64,000 bases of DNA from Elusimicrobium sp. An273. GTDB lineage: Bacteria > Elusimicrobiota > Elusimicrobia > Elusimicrobiales > Elusimicrobiaceae. The stretch lies in assembly GCF_002159705.1 (NCBI RefSeq), contig NZ_NFJD01000002.1:1-64000 (forward strand), in the 5' to 3' direction. Position numbers and translations under genes: made by a program. Shown piece by piece: positions 1 through 7,244 of the stretch (the stretch's first letter is position 1; the number at the start of each line of letters is the position of its first letter). Under the pieces are notes generated by a model. The model made no database searches, was not told the DNA's origin, and was given only the letters and a program-made list of their open reading frames with translations.

Positions 1-161
1 CTGCAGTCCGGGCTCGCGGCACTCGCCTTTCGCTGCGCTCAAACTCGTGCAACGCTGCGCCTTTCTCGTCCCTACGCAGGCCAAGCAGTTGGCCTGCTCT
101 CTAGCGCAATAAAAAACCCGGGTTTACACCCGGGTTAAAATCATGCGCAGAGAGGGACTCG
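1..161. repeat. Tandem 191-bp unit, copy 1 (carries a tRNA-Leu 3' end)
   Basis: This stretch is nearly identical to 192-352 with an offset of 191 bp; I see only two substitutions (positions 110 and 126). It begins at a CTGCAG, contains a rho-independent terminator and ends with the last 27 bases of the matching tRNA-Leu region. In this copy the tRNA sequence stops after about 17 bases of its 3' part and is followed by an unrelated 30-bp spacer (162-191) holding a perfect 8-bp hairpin (171-178 with 183-190). The array may continue to the left of the window. Confidence 0.9.
111..136 (-). terminator. Duplicated tRNA-Leu terminator (copy 1)
   Basis: The same hairpin as at 302-327 (9-bp arms AACCCGGGT/ACCCGGGTT), followed on the minus strand by a T-run. 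It lies downstream of a truncated tRNA 3' end, so it has no complete gene to terminate here except readthrough from the real tRNA. Confidence 0.75.
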
Positions 162-191
162 CCTTCCGGTCATTTTCCTGACGGAAAATGC

Positions 192-352
192 CTGCAGTCC
201 GGGCTCGCGGCACTCGCCTTTCGCTGCGCTCAAACTCGTGCAACGCTGCGCCTTTCTCGTCCCTACGCAGGCCAAGCAGTTGGCCTGCTCTCTAGCGCAA
301 CAAAAAACCCGGGTTTGCACCCGGGTTAAAATCATGCGCAGAGAGGGACTCG
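192..352. repeat. Tandem 191-bp unit, copy 2 (joined to the intact tRNA-Leu)
   Basis: Second copy of the unit at 1-161. Identity ends at 352, inside the TΨC arm of the intact tRNA-Leu gene, so the repeat boundary falls within the tRNA. This geometry fits duplication through the tRNA 3' end or an integration event at a tRNA attachment-like sequence. No integrase is visible in the window. Confidence 0.9.
302..327 (-). terminator. Terminator of tRNA-Leu
   Basis: Perfect 9-bp inverted repeat (306-314 and 319-327) with a 4-nt loop, followed on the minus strand by six T residues. It lies 8 bp after the 3' end of the tRNA gene. Confidence 0.85.
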
Positions 353-416
353 AACCCTCAAGCCTTGCGGCATGCGCCCCTCAAACGCACGCGTATACCA
401 ATTCCGCCACCTGCGC
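335..416 (-). tRNA. tRNA-Leu (anticodon GAG)
   Basis: On the minus strand an 82-nt class II tRNA folds with a 7-bp acceptor stem, a D arm beginning GGCGGAATTGGTA, an anticodon loop TTGAGGG (anticodon GAG), a long variable arm and a GGTTCGAGTCC TΨC arm. The discriminator base is A and the CCA end is not encoded. The last part of this gene is also present as a fragment in the upstream repeat copy. Confidence 0.93.
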
Positions 417-494
417 GAAAAATTGTACTAAGAGGGATTTTTAAAGAACTGCCTGCTACGTATATATTCTAGCAAAAAAATATATCCCGCGCAA

Positions 495-524
495 GAAAAC
501 ACTCCCCCGTTTTTACGAGGGAGT
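495..524 (-). terminator. Terminator of secG
   Basis: A 10-bp stem (501-510 with 515-524, one non-Watson-Crick position) followed on the minus strand by a short T-rich run, just downstream of the secG stop codon. Confidence 0.7.
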
Positions 525-531
525 TTGAAAA

Positions 532-828
532 TTATTTGCCCGCTTGAGCCGGGGCGGTCGGCGCCGGAATTTTGACGGAATCCAACACCGATTCGGAAGA
601 TTTTTTGTTGGAGGCGATCGTCAAAATAATAGAAGTGCTCATCAGCACGGCGGCCAAAATAGCGGTGAATTTATTGACGGCATTAAACGCGGTGGGGCTG
701 GCAAACAAATTATCCGCTCCCGAGGCGCCAAAAATACCGGCGGCAGAACCTTTGCCGCTTTGTAACAAGACCAGTAAAATCAGCAATACGCAAACGATAA
801 AGTGCAAAATCAAAACTAAGGTATACAT
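532..828 (-). CDS. secG: Preprotein translocase subunit SecG
   Basis: A 98-residue protein with two membrane segments: roughly residues 2-20 beginning MYTLVLILHF, and a second around 50-70. Between them is the SecG-type loop with LLQSGKGSAAGIFG. SecG is the small accessory subunit of the SecYEG channel in the inner membrane. The ATG at 828 is chosen over an upstream start because AGGAGA lies 8 bp before it and the upstream residues do not fit the family. The C-terminal tail is Ala/Pro rich. The gene stands alone with its own terminator. Confidence 0.93.
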   Translation of the reverse strand: MYTLVLILHFIVCVLLILLVLLQSGKGSAAGIFGASGADNLFASPTAFNAVNKFTAILAAVLMSTSIILTIASNKKSSESVLDSVKIPAPTAPAQAGK

Positions 829-960
829 GTTAGGCAATTCTCCTATAAAAAATAACAATATCATTATACAAATTTTTGGCCCCGGTGTGCTTTCCTTCGG
901 CTGTAGAGGCCCTTTCCCTGTCGGTTGGGCAGAACCCGTTTAGTAGGCAATTCTTGCTTA

Positions 961-992
961 AAAATAGACCGGGCCTAAGAAACAGGCCCGGT
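961..992 (-). terminator. Terminator of pgk
   Basis: A 9-bp GC-rich stem (968-976 with 984-992), followed on the minus strand by TATTTT. It sits 37 bp after the pgk stop. No gene is seen between it and secG. Confidence 0.85.
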
Positions 993-1028
993 TTGTGTAA
1001 GCAAAATACTGCTTAAGAAATTGCCGTC

Positions 1029-2228
1029 TTATTTGGCTAACGCCACTAAGCCGGGCAATTCTTTCCCTTCCACAAATTCCATGCTGGCGCCGCCGCCGGT
1101 GGAAACGTGGGAGAGTTCTTTTTGATTGAATTTGCCTTTTTTCAGCACGTTGACGCTGTCCCCGCCGCCGATAATCGTGGTGGCGCCGGCTTTCGTGGCG
1201 TCAATCATCGCCTGGGCAATGGCAAAGCTGCCTTTGGCAAAGTTCGGGAATTCAAACACGCCCATCGGGCCGTTCCAGAAGATCGTTTTGCATTTCAAGA
1301 GTTCTTCGCGGAACATCGCCATCGTTTTCGGGCCGATATCCATACCCATCAAATCGGCCGGGATATTGATGTCTTCCACCGTTACAGGTTCGGCCGTTTC
1401 GGCAAATTCTTTGCCGCAAATGTGGTCTACCGGCAACAGAATCTTTACGCCTTTTTCCTGCGCTTTGGCCAATACGGCTTTGGCTTCGTCTTCTTTTTCG
1501 GCGTCAAACAAAGATTTGCCGATTTCGTGGCCCTGTACTTTGAGGAACGTGTACGCCATACCGCCGCCGATGACCAGGACGTTTACTTTATCCATCAAAT
1601 TGTTAAGCAGCATAATTTTGTCGGACACTTTGGCCCCGCCTACTACCGCGGCAAACGGTCTGGCCGGGTTTTCCAAGGCTTTGCCCAAAAATTCTACTTC
1701 TTTCTGTACGAGGTAACCCGCGCAGCCGGGCAAGAAATCCGCAATGGCGCTGGTGGAAGCGTGGGCGCGGTGTACCGTACCGAAGGCTTCCTGCACAAAC
1801 ACTTCGCCGTGTTTGGCCAGTTGTTTGGCAAATTCGGGATCGTTCTTTTCTTCTTCGGGGTGGAAGCGGAGGTTTTCCAACAAGGCGATTTCGCCGTTCT
1901 TGGTTTCGGCTACCACTTTATCGGCTTCCGGGCCTACGCAGTCTTTGGCAAAGTGCACCGGCACGCCAAACAGTTTTTCCACTTCGGCGGCTACAGGAGC
2001 CAGGCTGAATTCCGGGCAAACCTTGCCTTTCGGGCGGCCCAAGTGGGCGATCAGCACGATGCGGCAGTTATTGTCCAGCAAGTGTTTAATGGTTTTTTCG
2101 GTAGCAACGATGCGTTTGTTGTTGTCTACTTTTCCGTCTTTCAGCGGCACGTTGTAATCCACGCGCACCAAGACTTTTTTGTTTTTCAGGTCAACATCCT
2201 GAATTTTTTTAATGCTGTCAAAATTCAT
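1029..2228 (-). CDS. pgk: Phosphoglycerate kinase
   Basis: A 399-residue cytoplasmic glycolytic enzyme converting 1,3-bisphosphoglycerate and ADP to 3-phosphoglycerate and ATP. Family signatures are clear: VLVRVDYNVPL near residue 20, the substrate-binding HLGRPKG near 62, GGAKVSDKI near 197, and the C-terminal nucleotide-binding GGGDSVN and STGGGASMEF segments. Length matches bacterial PGK. An AAGGAG site lies 13 bp before the ATG. gap, pyk and ldh lie elsewhere in this window, so glycolytic genes are not clustered. Confidence 0.98.
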   Translation of the reverse strand: MNFDSIKKIQDVDLKNKKVLVRVDYNVPLKDGKVDNNKRIVATEKTIKHLLDNNCRIVLIAHLGRPKGKVCPEFSLAPVAAEVEKLFGVPVHFAKDCVGPEADKVVAETKNGEIALLENLRFHPEEEKNDPEFAKQLAKHGEVFVQEAFGTVHRAHASTSAIADFLPGCAGYLVQKEVEFLGKALENPARPFAAVVGGAKVSDKIMLLNNLMDKVNVLVIGGGMAYTFLKVQGHEIGKSLFDAEKEDEAKAVLAKAQEKGVKILLPVDHICGKEFAETAEPVTVEDINIPADLMGMDIGPKTMAMFREELLKCKTIFWNGPMGVFEFPNFAKGSFAIAQAMIDATKAGATTIIGGGDSVNVLKKGKFNQKELSHVSTGGGASMEFVEGKELPGLVALAK

Positions 2229-2322
2229 AGTTTCCTTGACTCCTTTTTGAATTCCGGCCCGGCTTTAGGCCGTGCCTTTCACTTCTTAAATTTTACAAAA
2301 TTTGTACGGCTCCGGCACGCAT

Positions 2323-3048
2323 TTATTTGCGCTGCATTTTGGCCAAAAGCTGCAAAATTTCAATATACAGCCACACCAGCGTAACCAGCAGGCCAAATCC
2401 GGCATACCATTCCATATGTTTCGGCGCCTGATAGCGGGAGGTCATCGCGTCAATAAAGTTAAAGTCCAACAGAAAATTGAACGCCGCCACCGCACAAATG
2501 ACCACGCTGATGCCGATAGCCAGCGGCGAGTTGGACGTTAAGTACGCGGTGCTCACGCCAAAGAGCGAGAGAAGAAAAGACCCGATATACAAAAGCGCAA
2601 TGGCCGCAGTGGCCGAGAAAATGCCCACGGCCAGCCCGCGCGTAACGCGGATAATGCCGGTTCTGTAGACAAACAACATCACAAAAAACACCAGCACCGT
2701 GATCGCTACGGCATTAAACACAATTCCTTGGAACTGCGCATTGTACATGGCCGAAATAACGCCCAAAAACAACCCTTCCAAGAAAGCATAAATCGGGGCA
2801 GTAATCGGGGCGGCCGTCGGTTTAAAAGAAGTAATAAGCGCCACTACAAAAGCTACAATGGCGATAATCCCGGTGGCTCCGGCCCAGCTTTGGTAGTGCG
2901 TCCAGGTAATCATTCCGCCGACGACGCAGAGAAAGAGCAACAAGAACGTTTTATTAATGGTGCCCTGCAGCGTCATAACGCCCGTGTCGGACAGGGCGCG
3001 TGCTTGTGCGCGTTTAAACGCATTTTCATTTAACATCGGATTATTCAT
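2323..3048 (-). CDS. Bax inhibitor-1/YccA-like integral membrane protein
   Basis: A 241-residue protein with about seven predicted membrane helices after a hydrophilic N-terminus (MNNPMLNENAFKRAQ). The arrangement and the late charged-helix motif fit the BaxI_1 group of the Bax inhibitor-1 superfamily, a set of bacterial inner-membrane proteins with proposed ion-leak functions; the physiological role here is unknown. A GGGGG site precedes the ATG and a TATAAT box lies about 25 bp further upstream. The gene is 94 bp upstream of pgk on the same strand with no clear terminator between, so readthrough into pgk is possible. Confidence 0.85.
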   Translation of the reverse strand: MNNPMLNENAFKRAQARALSDTGVMTLQGTINKTFLLLFLCVVGGMITWTHYQSWAGATGIIAIVAFVVALITSFKPTAAPITAPIYAFLEGLFLGVISAMYNAQFQGIVFNAVAITVLVFFVMLFVYRTGIIRVTRGLAVGIFSATAAIALLYIGSFLLSLFGVSTAYLTSNSPLAIGISVVICAVAAFNFLLDFNFIDAMTSRYQAPKHMEWYAGFGLLVTLVWLYIEILQLLAKMQRK

Positions 3049-3103
3049 AGATACCCCCTTTTTTGAATTTAATTTATTATATGAAATTTGGCGCCGTTCT
3101 ATA

Positions 3104-3136
3104 CTAAAAACACCGGCCTTTTTTTAAGGCCGGTGT
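3104..3136 (-). terminator. Terminator of the exported trypsin-like gene
   Basis: An 11-bp stem (3110-3120 with 3126-3136) followed on the minus strand by TTTTTAG, 22 bp after the stop codon at 3159. Confidence 0.85.
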
Positions 3137-3158
3137 TCGTTTCGCTTCTTGGTAAAAT

Positions 3159-4130
3159 TTATTTGAAATACGGGGTTGCCGTTTGATCCAAGAACAGGCG
3201 GTTTTTAATGCGTTTCCAATCGCCGGGGCGTTGTTCCAAGACGGTTTTTTTGATGAAGTTCAAGTCTTTTTCACTCAGCGTGAAATAATCTTTGGAGGTT
3301 CTGCCGTCAAAGGTGTGGACGATGTCGTTAAAAGTAATTTGCAACGCATAACCCAAAATACCGTCGTTGTAGCCAGCTAAGAATTCTCTGCCGCTCGGAG
3401 TGACCAAAAACAACGGGTCGGTGGCCGTGCCGGAAAGATCCGTGGCGCCTTCTTCCAACTGCAGCATATTGCCTTTAATCGAGTTGGTTTTCAGTTTTCT
3501 TTCGCGGATGGCATTGGTTCCCAAGCGGGCCGTGTTAATTTTAAAGGTGTTGACGTCGCTCAGCGCAAACAATTTGTTGGGCGAAGAAACCGCCAGCACG
3601 TTTACTTTGGGCAGCTCACTTAAGAACTTAGCGGTATTGGCATCTCCCGTCCACAGCAACATTATATCGTCGTTATAGGCATAATTTTTGGCCGGGATAG
3701 AGTAGTTGCCTACGCTGAAGTCGGAATCTATTTCGCGTCCGTCGCGTTCGTAATAGGTGGGTTCATATACCTGTACCGGGTCGGGGCTGTAGCGCATGCA
3801 GGTGCCGGAAAGAATCAGCCAGTTGGAGTCCAGCGCGTACGCTTTGCAGGCTAAATCGGCTTCATACGGGCCTTTTTGGATTCGGCCGTTCTGCGGTTCA
3901 TCTTCACTCGGGAAAACGACGCCGTCCTCCACATAGCGGGTGACGTATTCGGTAATTCTGAAATCTACGCGCAGATTGTTTTTAATGGCACCGTTATTGT
4001 TCTGCAGGGCGTTAGCCACTTTGGCATTAACGGCCGCGCTTACATCGGCTTTAGAAGCCGGTTTTCCGGCGGCAAATGCAGCGGTAACCCCTAACAAAGA
4101 CAAACAGACAAGAGCGAATGTTTTTTTCAT
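3159..4130 (-). CDS. Exported trypsin-like protein with a degenerate active site
   Basis: A 323-residue protein with a clear signal peptide (MKKTFALVCLSLLGVTAAFA, cleavage likely before AGKP). The body has trypsin-fold landmarks in order: LILSGTCMRY where the catalytic His motif (TAAHC) would lie, DIMLLW at the Asp position, and GTATDPLFLV where GDSGGPL would lie. The His and the nucleophilic Ser both appear replaced, so it is probably not a protease. Binding or scaffolding outside the inner membrane is an inference. Its promoter carries the shared palindrome described at 4166-4208. It could be an unrelated beta-rich protein; fold assignment is moderate. Confidence 0.6.
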   Translation of the reverse strand: MKKTFALVCLSLLGVTAAFAAGKPASKADVSAAVNAKVANALQNNNGAIKNNLRVDFRITEYVTRYVEDGVVFPSEDEPQNGRIQKGPYEADLACKAYALDSNWLILSGTCMRYSPDPVQVYEPTYYERDGREIDSDFSVGNYSIPAKNYAYNDDIMLLWTGDANTAKFLSELPKVNVLAVSSPNKLFALSDVNTFKINTARLGTNAIRERKLKTNSIKGNMLQLEEGATDLSGTATDPLFLVTPSGREFLAGYNDGILGYALQITFNDIVHTFDGRTSKDYFTLSEKDLNFIKKTVLEQRPGDWKRIKNRLFLDQTATPYFK

Positions 4131-4165
4131 AGTTTCTCCTAAAGGAAATATACCTTTCTTTACTT

Positions 4166-4208
4166 ATCATATATAATAAATGCGGATATTTCCAGGGCCA
4201 AAAGGCCC
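4166..4208 (-). promoter_or_regulatory. Promoter with abutting palindrome (exported-protein class, site 1)
   Basis: Reading on the minus strand: palindrome GGGCCTTTTGGCCC (4195-4208), immediately followed by a -35 TGGAAA (4189-4194), a 17-nt spacer and a -10 TATGAT (4166-4171). A ribosome site AGGAGA precedes the ATG at 4130. The same layout occurs before four other exported-protein genes. Confidence 0.7.
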
Positions 4209-4264
4209 AGGCCCTTCGGACAGAGGGCCCAAAAAATATAGGTCTTTTGGAAATCTTACCCATA

Positions 4265-4295
4265 AAAAAAGCCGGCCTTTTTCAGGCCGGCTTTT
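4265..4295 (-). terminator. Terminator of groESL
   Basis: A strong stem with 12-bp arms AAAAGCCGGCCT/AGGCCGGCTTTT (4267-4278 and 4284-4295), 16 bp beyond the groEL stop codon. Confidence 0.9.
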
Positions 4296-4310
4296 GGTGT
4301 GGCATTTAAA

Positions 4311-5945
4311 TTACATCATGCCGCCCATTCCCCCCATGCCGGGCATGGCAGGAGCGTGAGCGCCTTCTTTTTCGGGAGCGTCCGCCACCAAGGTTTCGGT
4401 CAAGAGAACCGTCCCCGTAATGGACGCCGCATTTTCCAAGGCGGTGCGAACCACTTTGGCCGGATCTACTACGCCCGCTTTTAAGAGGTCGCAGTATTGG
4501 TTCTTTTCCGCATCGTATCCGTCGGCCGCGCCGGTCATCTTGAGCACATTGTCTACCACTACGGCTCCGTCCAACCCGGCGTTGACGGCGATTTGTTTCA
4601 AAGGAGCCGTCAAGGCTTTGCGGACAATGTTGATACCCGTGCGGATATCTTCGTTATCGGCTTTTAACGCGTCCAACTTCTTTTGGCAGCGCGCCAAGGC
4701 CACTCCGCCGCCGGGTACAAGGCCTTCTTCCACACCGGCTTTGGTGGCGTTTTTGGCGTCTTCCACTTTGGCTTTTTTGGCTTTCAGTTCCGTTTCCGTG
4801 GCTGCGCCTACGCTGATGACGGCTACGCCGCCGGAGAGCTTGGCCAAGCGTTCTTGGAGTTTTTCTTTGTCGTACTCGCTCTTGGAGTTTTCAATCTGTT
4901 TGCGGATTTGTTCCGCGCGGGCGGCAATGGCTTCTTTGCTGCCTTTGCCGCTGACGATGGTGGTGTTTTCTTTGTCCACTACCACGCGGGCACATTGGCC
5001 CAGCATGGCCAGTTCGGCTTTGTCCAGCTTAATGCCGCGTTCTTCGCTCAACACTTCGCCGCCGGTCAAAATGGCGATGTCTTCCAACATTTCTTTGCGT
5101 CTGTCGCCAAAGCCCGGAGCTTTTACCGCACAGCCTTTCAAGGTGCCGCGCAGTTTGTTGACTACCAACGTAGCCAGCGCTTCGCCGTCCACATCTTCGG
5201 CAATGATGAGGAACTGTTTGCCGCTTTGTACAATTTTTTCCAGTACCGGCAAGAGTTCGTTCATAGACGAAATCTTTTTATCCGTTACAATGATGTAGGG
5301 ATTTTCAAGCACGCATTCCATTCTTTCGGAATCGGTTACAAAGTAAGGCGAAATATAGCCGCGGTCAAACTGCATCCCTTCCACGATGTCCAGCTGAGTC
5401 GTGGCGGTTTTGCCTTCTTCTACCGTGATGACGCCTTCGGCACCCACTTTTTCAATGGCTTCGGCAATCATATTTCCGATTTCGCGGTCGTTGGAAGAAA
5501 TGGTGGCAATTTGCGCTTTTTCTTCTTTGGTTTTGACCGGTTTGTGCATTTTGTTCAGTTCTTCTTTGGTGGCTTCTACGGCCATTTCGATGCCTTTTTT
5601 CACCAAGGTCGGGTTGGCGCCGGCGGTGATGTTTTTAATCCCTTCGGTCAGCATGGCGTTGGCCAATACCGTGGCGGTGGTGGTACCGTCGCCCGCGACG
5701 TCGTTGGTTTTAGAAGCTACTTCGCGGATGAGCTGCGCGCCCATATTTTCAAATTTGTCTTCCAGTTCAATGTCTTTGGCGATGGTTACGCCGTCGTCAA
5801 TAATCAAGGGAGAGCCAAACTTTTTTTCCAACACTACGCTTCTGCCCTTGGGGCCCAGCGTAACTTTTACTGCGTTTGCAACTTTTTCAATGCCCGATTT
5901 CATTTTGGCGCGGGCTTCATCGCCGTAAATAATTTGTTTAGCCAT
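4311..5945 (-). CDS. groEL: Chaperonin GroEL (Hsp60)
   Basis: A 544-residue group I chaperonin subunit. It forms the ATP-driven double ring that folds cytoplasmic proteins with GroES. Visible hallmarks are the nucleotide-binding [11 protein letters not shown] near residue 30, [11 protein letters not shown] near residue 86, and the flexible GGMGGMM C-terminal tail. Length is typical. It lies 20 bp downstream of groES in a two-gene operon controlled by the CIRCE-bearing promoter at 6310-6363. Confidence 0.99.
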   Translation of the reverse strand: MAKQIIYGDEARAKMKSGIEKVANAVKVTLGPKGRSVVLEKKFGSPLIIDDGVTIAKDIELEDKFENMGAQLIREVASKTNDVAGDGTTTATVLANAMLTEGIKNITAGANPTLVKKGIEMAVEATKEELNKMHKPVKTKEEKAQIATISSNDREIGNMIAEAIEKVGAEGVITVEEGKTATTQLDIVEGMQFDRGYISPYFVTDSERMECVLENPYIIVTDKKISSMNELLPVLEKIVQSGKQFLIIAEDVDGEALATLVVNKLRGTLKGCAVKAPGFGDRRKEMLEDIAILTGGEVLSEERGIKLDKAELAMLGQCARVVVDKENTTIVSGKGSKEAIAARAEQIRKQIENSKSEYDKEKLQERLAKLSGGVAVISVGAATETELKAKKAKVEDAKNATKAGVEEGLVPGGGVALARCQKKLDALKADNEDIRTGINIVRKALTAPLKQIAVNAGLDGAVVVDNVLKMTGAADGYDAEKNQYCDLLKAGVVDPAKVVRTALENAASITGTVLLTETLVADAPEKEGAHAPAMPGMGGMGGMM

Positions 5946-5965
5946 AATGTTTCACTTCCTCTCTC

Positions 5966-6259
5966 TTACCCCAAAATGCCCAAGATTTCGTCTTGGTGAA
6001 TGATTAAATACGCTTCATCGTCCAGCTTGATTTCCGTGCCGGAGTATTTGCCGTACAGCACGCGGTCGCCTTTTTTCACATCCATGGGCGCCCGTTCGCC
6101 TTTGTCGTTCAACTTGCCCGGCCCGACGGCTAACACTTCGCCTTCCATCGGTTTTTCTTTAGCGGTGTCCGGAATGATGATTCCCCCCTTCATGGTTTCT
6201 CTTTCGATGGGCTTTACGATTACGCGGTCGCCCAACGGTTTAATTTTAACTTCTGCCAT
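5966..6259 (-). CDS. groES: Co-chaperonin GroES (Hsp10)
   Basis: A 97-residue heptameric lid of the GroEL cage. It has the N-terminal [11 protein letters not shown] motif, the mobile-loop region around [13 protein letters not shown], and the ending [14 protein letters not shown]. An AAAGGAG ribosome site lies 10 bp before the ATG. First gene of the groESL operon. Confidence 0.99.
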   Translation of the reverse strand: MAEVKIKPLGDRVIVKPIERETMKGGIIIPDTAKEKPMEGEVLAVGPGKLNDKGERAPMDVKKGDRVLYGKYSGTEIKLDDEAYLIIHQDEILGILG

Positions 6260-6309
6260 ATTCCATTCACTCCTTTACGAAAATATGTTTCAAATCGCCT
6301 GCGGTGTTA

Positions 6310-6363
6310 TTAGCACTCGCTTAAGCTTAATGCTAATTTAGCATATCTGATGAAAATTGTCAA
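6310..6363 (-). promoter_or_regulatory. groESL promoter with CIRCE operator
   Basis: On the minus strand a -35 TTGACA (6358-6363) and a -10 TAAATT (6335-6340) are spaced by 17 nt. Overlapping and downstream of the -10 is a CIRCE element at 6310-6336: TTAGCATTA-N9-GAGTGCTAA, two mismatches from the consensus TTAGCACTC-N9-GAGTGCTAA. CIRCE is the binding site of the HrcA repressor, so groESL is predicted to be heat-inducible by derepression. hrcA is not in this window. Confidence 0.92.
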
Positions 6364-6393
6364 CCCCTTTCTTAGAGTGCTAAAAAAGGGGTT
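6361..6393 (-). terminator. Terminator of the PP2C/kinase pair
   Basis: Arms CAACCCCTTT (6361-6370) and AAAGGGGTTG (about 6385-6394) enclose a loop that contains an isolated GAGTGCTAA (6375-6383), a CIRCE half-site. It lies between the phosphatase stop and the groESL -35 box. Whether HrcA contacts this extra half-site is unknown. Confidence 0.65.
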
Positions 6394-6419
6394 GTTCATT
6401 AAGACGGTACAAACAGATT

Positions 6420-7244
6420 TTATGCTTTTGAAAAGAAGCGCCGCAAGCGCTGTTTAAAGGACATTTTTTGCGCAGGCAAAATCTTGATTAAAACGGCCGA
6501 GATATTGTCCTGCCCGTCGTTTTCATTGGAAACGCGCACCAGTTGTTTGCAAAGCTTTACAATCGGGGTTTGCTGGCCTTGCGCCAACATGGCGGCCATA
6601 TCGCATTCGCGCAGGCCTTTGTAAAGCCCGTCCGAGCACAGCAGCAGCATATCCCCCACTTTTACCGGGAATTTAAGCAGGTCAAACTCGATGTTCTTTT
6701 TGATTCCCATGGCGCGGGTTAAGACGTTTTGAATTTTAGAGTGATCCGCTTCCGCCCGGGTCAGCAGGCCGCGGCGGACGTGTTCCATCGCCAAAGAATG
6801 GTCGGTAGTGATTTGGACGATTTTATTATCGCGGAATAAATATAAGCGGGAATCCCCCACGTGTACGGCGGTGGCGCAGTCTTTGTCAAACAAAACGCCC
6901 GTCAGGGTGGTGCCCATCATGCGGTAAATATCCGAAGATTGCGCCGTGGAGTAAATGGCGGCATTGGCCAGATTGGCGGCCATTAAGAGTTTTCTTTCCA
7001 CCGGGTCTAACTTGGGCAGGAAATTATCCGGAATTTTTAATTGCTGGTTATTTACCTTGCGGATGGTTTCCGCCAATACGGAAACCGCAATGTTGCTGGC
7101 AATTTCTCCGGCGCTGTGCCCGCCCATTCCGTCGGCTACGACGCCCAGCCCCAAGTCGGAAGAGATGAGGACGTTATCCTCGTTTTTCTCGCGGATTTTC
7201 CCAATATCGGTTACGGCGGCAAACTCAATATCGAAGCTGCTCAT
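6420..7244 (-). CDS. PP2C-family Ser/Thr protein phosphatase (Stp/PrpC-like)
   Basis: A 274-residue cytoplasmic metal-dependent phosphatase. Motifs in order are REKNEDN near residue 20, VADGMGGH near 37 (metal-binding Asp), GDSRLY near 130, CSDGLYKGL near 212 and DGQDNISAVLI near 245. The basic C-terminus (QRLRRFFSKA) may associate with membrane. It overlaps the kinase gene by 4 bp, so the pair is translationally coupled; the phosphatase presumably reverses that kinase's phosphorylations. Confidence 0.93.
   Translation of the reverse strand: MSSFDIEFAAVTDIGKIREKNEDNVLISSDLGLGVVADGMGGHSAGEIASNIAVSVLAETIRKVNNQQLKIPDNFLPKLDPVERKLLMAANLANAAIYSTAQSSDIYRMMGTTLTGVLFDKDCATAVHVGDSRLYLFRDNKIVQITTDHSLAMEHVRRGLLTRAEADHSKIQNVLTRAMGIKKNIEFDLLKFPVKVGDMLLLCSDGLYKGLRECDMAAMLAQGQQTPIVKLCKQLVRVSNENDGQDNISAVLIKILPAQKMSFKQRLRRFFSKA

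Noticed and set aside
171-190. Hairpin with perfect 8-bp arms as an attachment site
   Set aside because: It is a clear inverted repeat, but without an integrase or a second copy in the window an att site cannot be claimed. It is reported only within the repeat finding.
1-352. CRISPR array
   Set aside because: Only two long copies (161 bp identical region) with a 30-bp spacer and a tRNA part; unit size and content do not fit CRISPR.
1107-2384. A 425-codon open frame on the plus strand opposite pgk
   Set aside because: Phe/His/Gly-rich, low-complexity translation with no start signal; it is the antisense shadow of a high-confidence gene. Similar long antisense frames at 4683-5999, 33802-35121 and 38826-40157 were rejected for the same reason.
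6375-6383. A second CIRCE operator
   Set aside because: Only a half-site GAGTGCTAA is present inside a terminator loop; its partner half at the required 9-nt spacing is missing.
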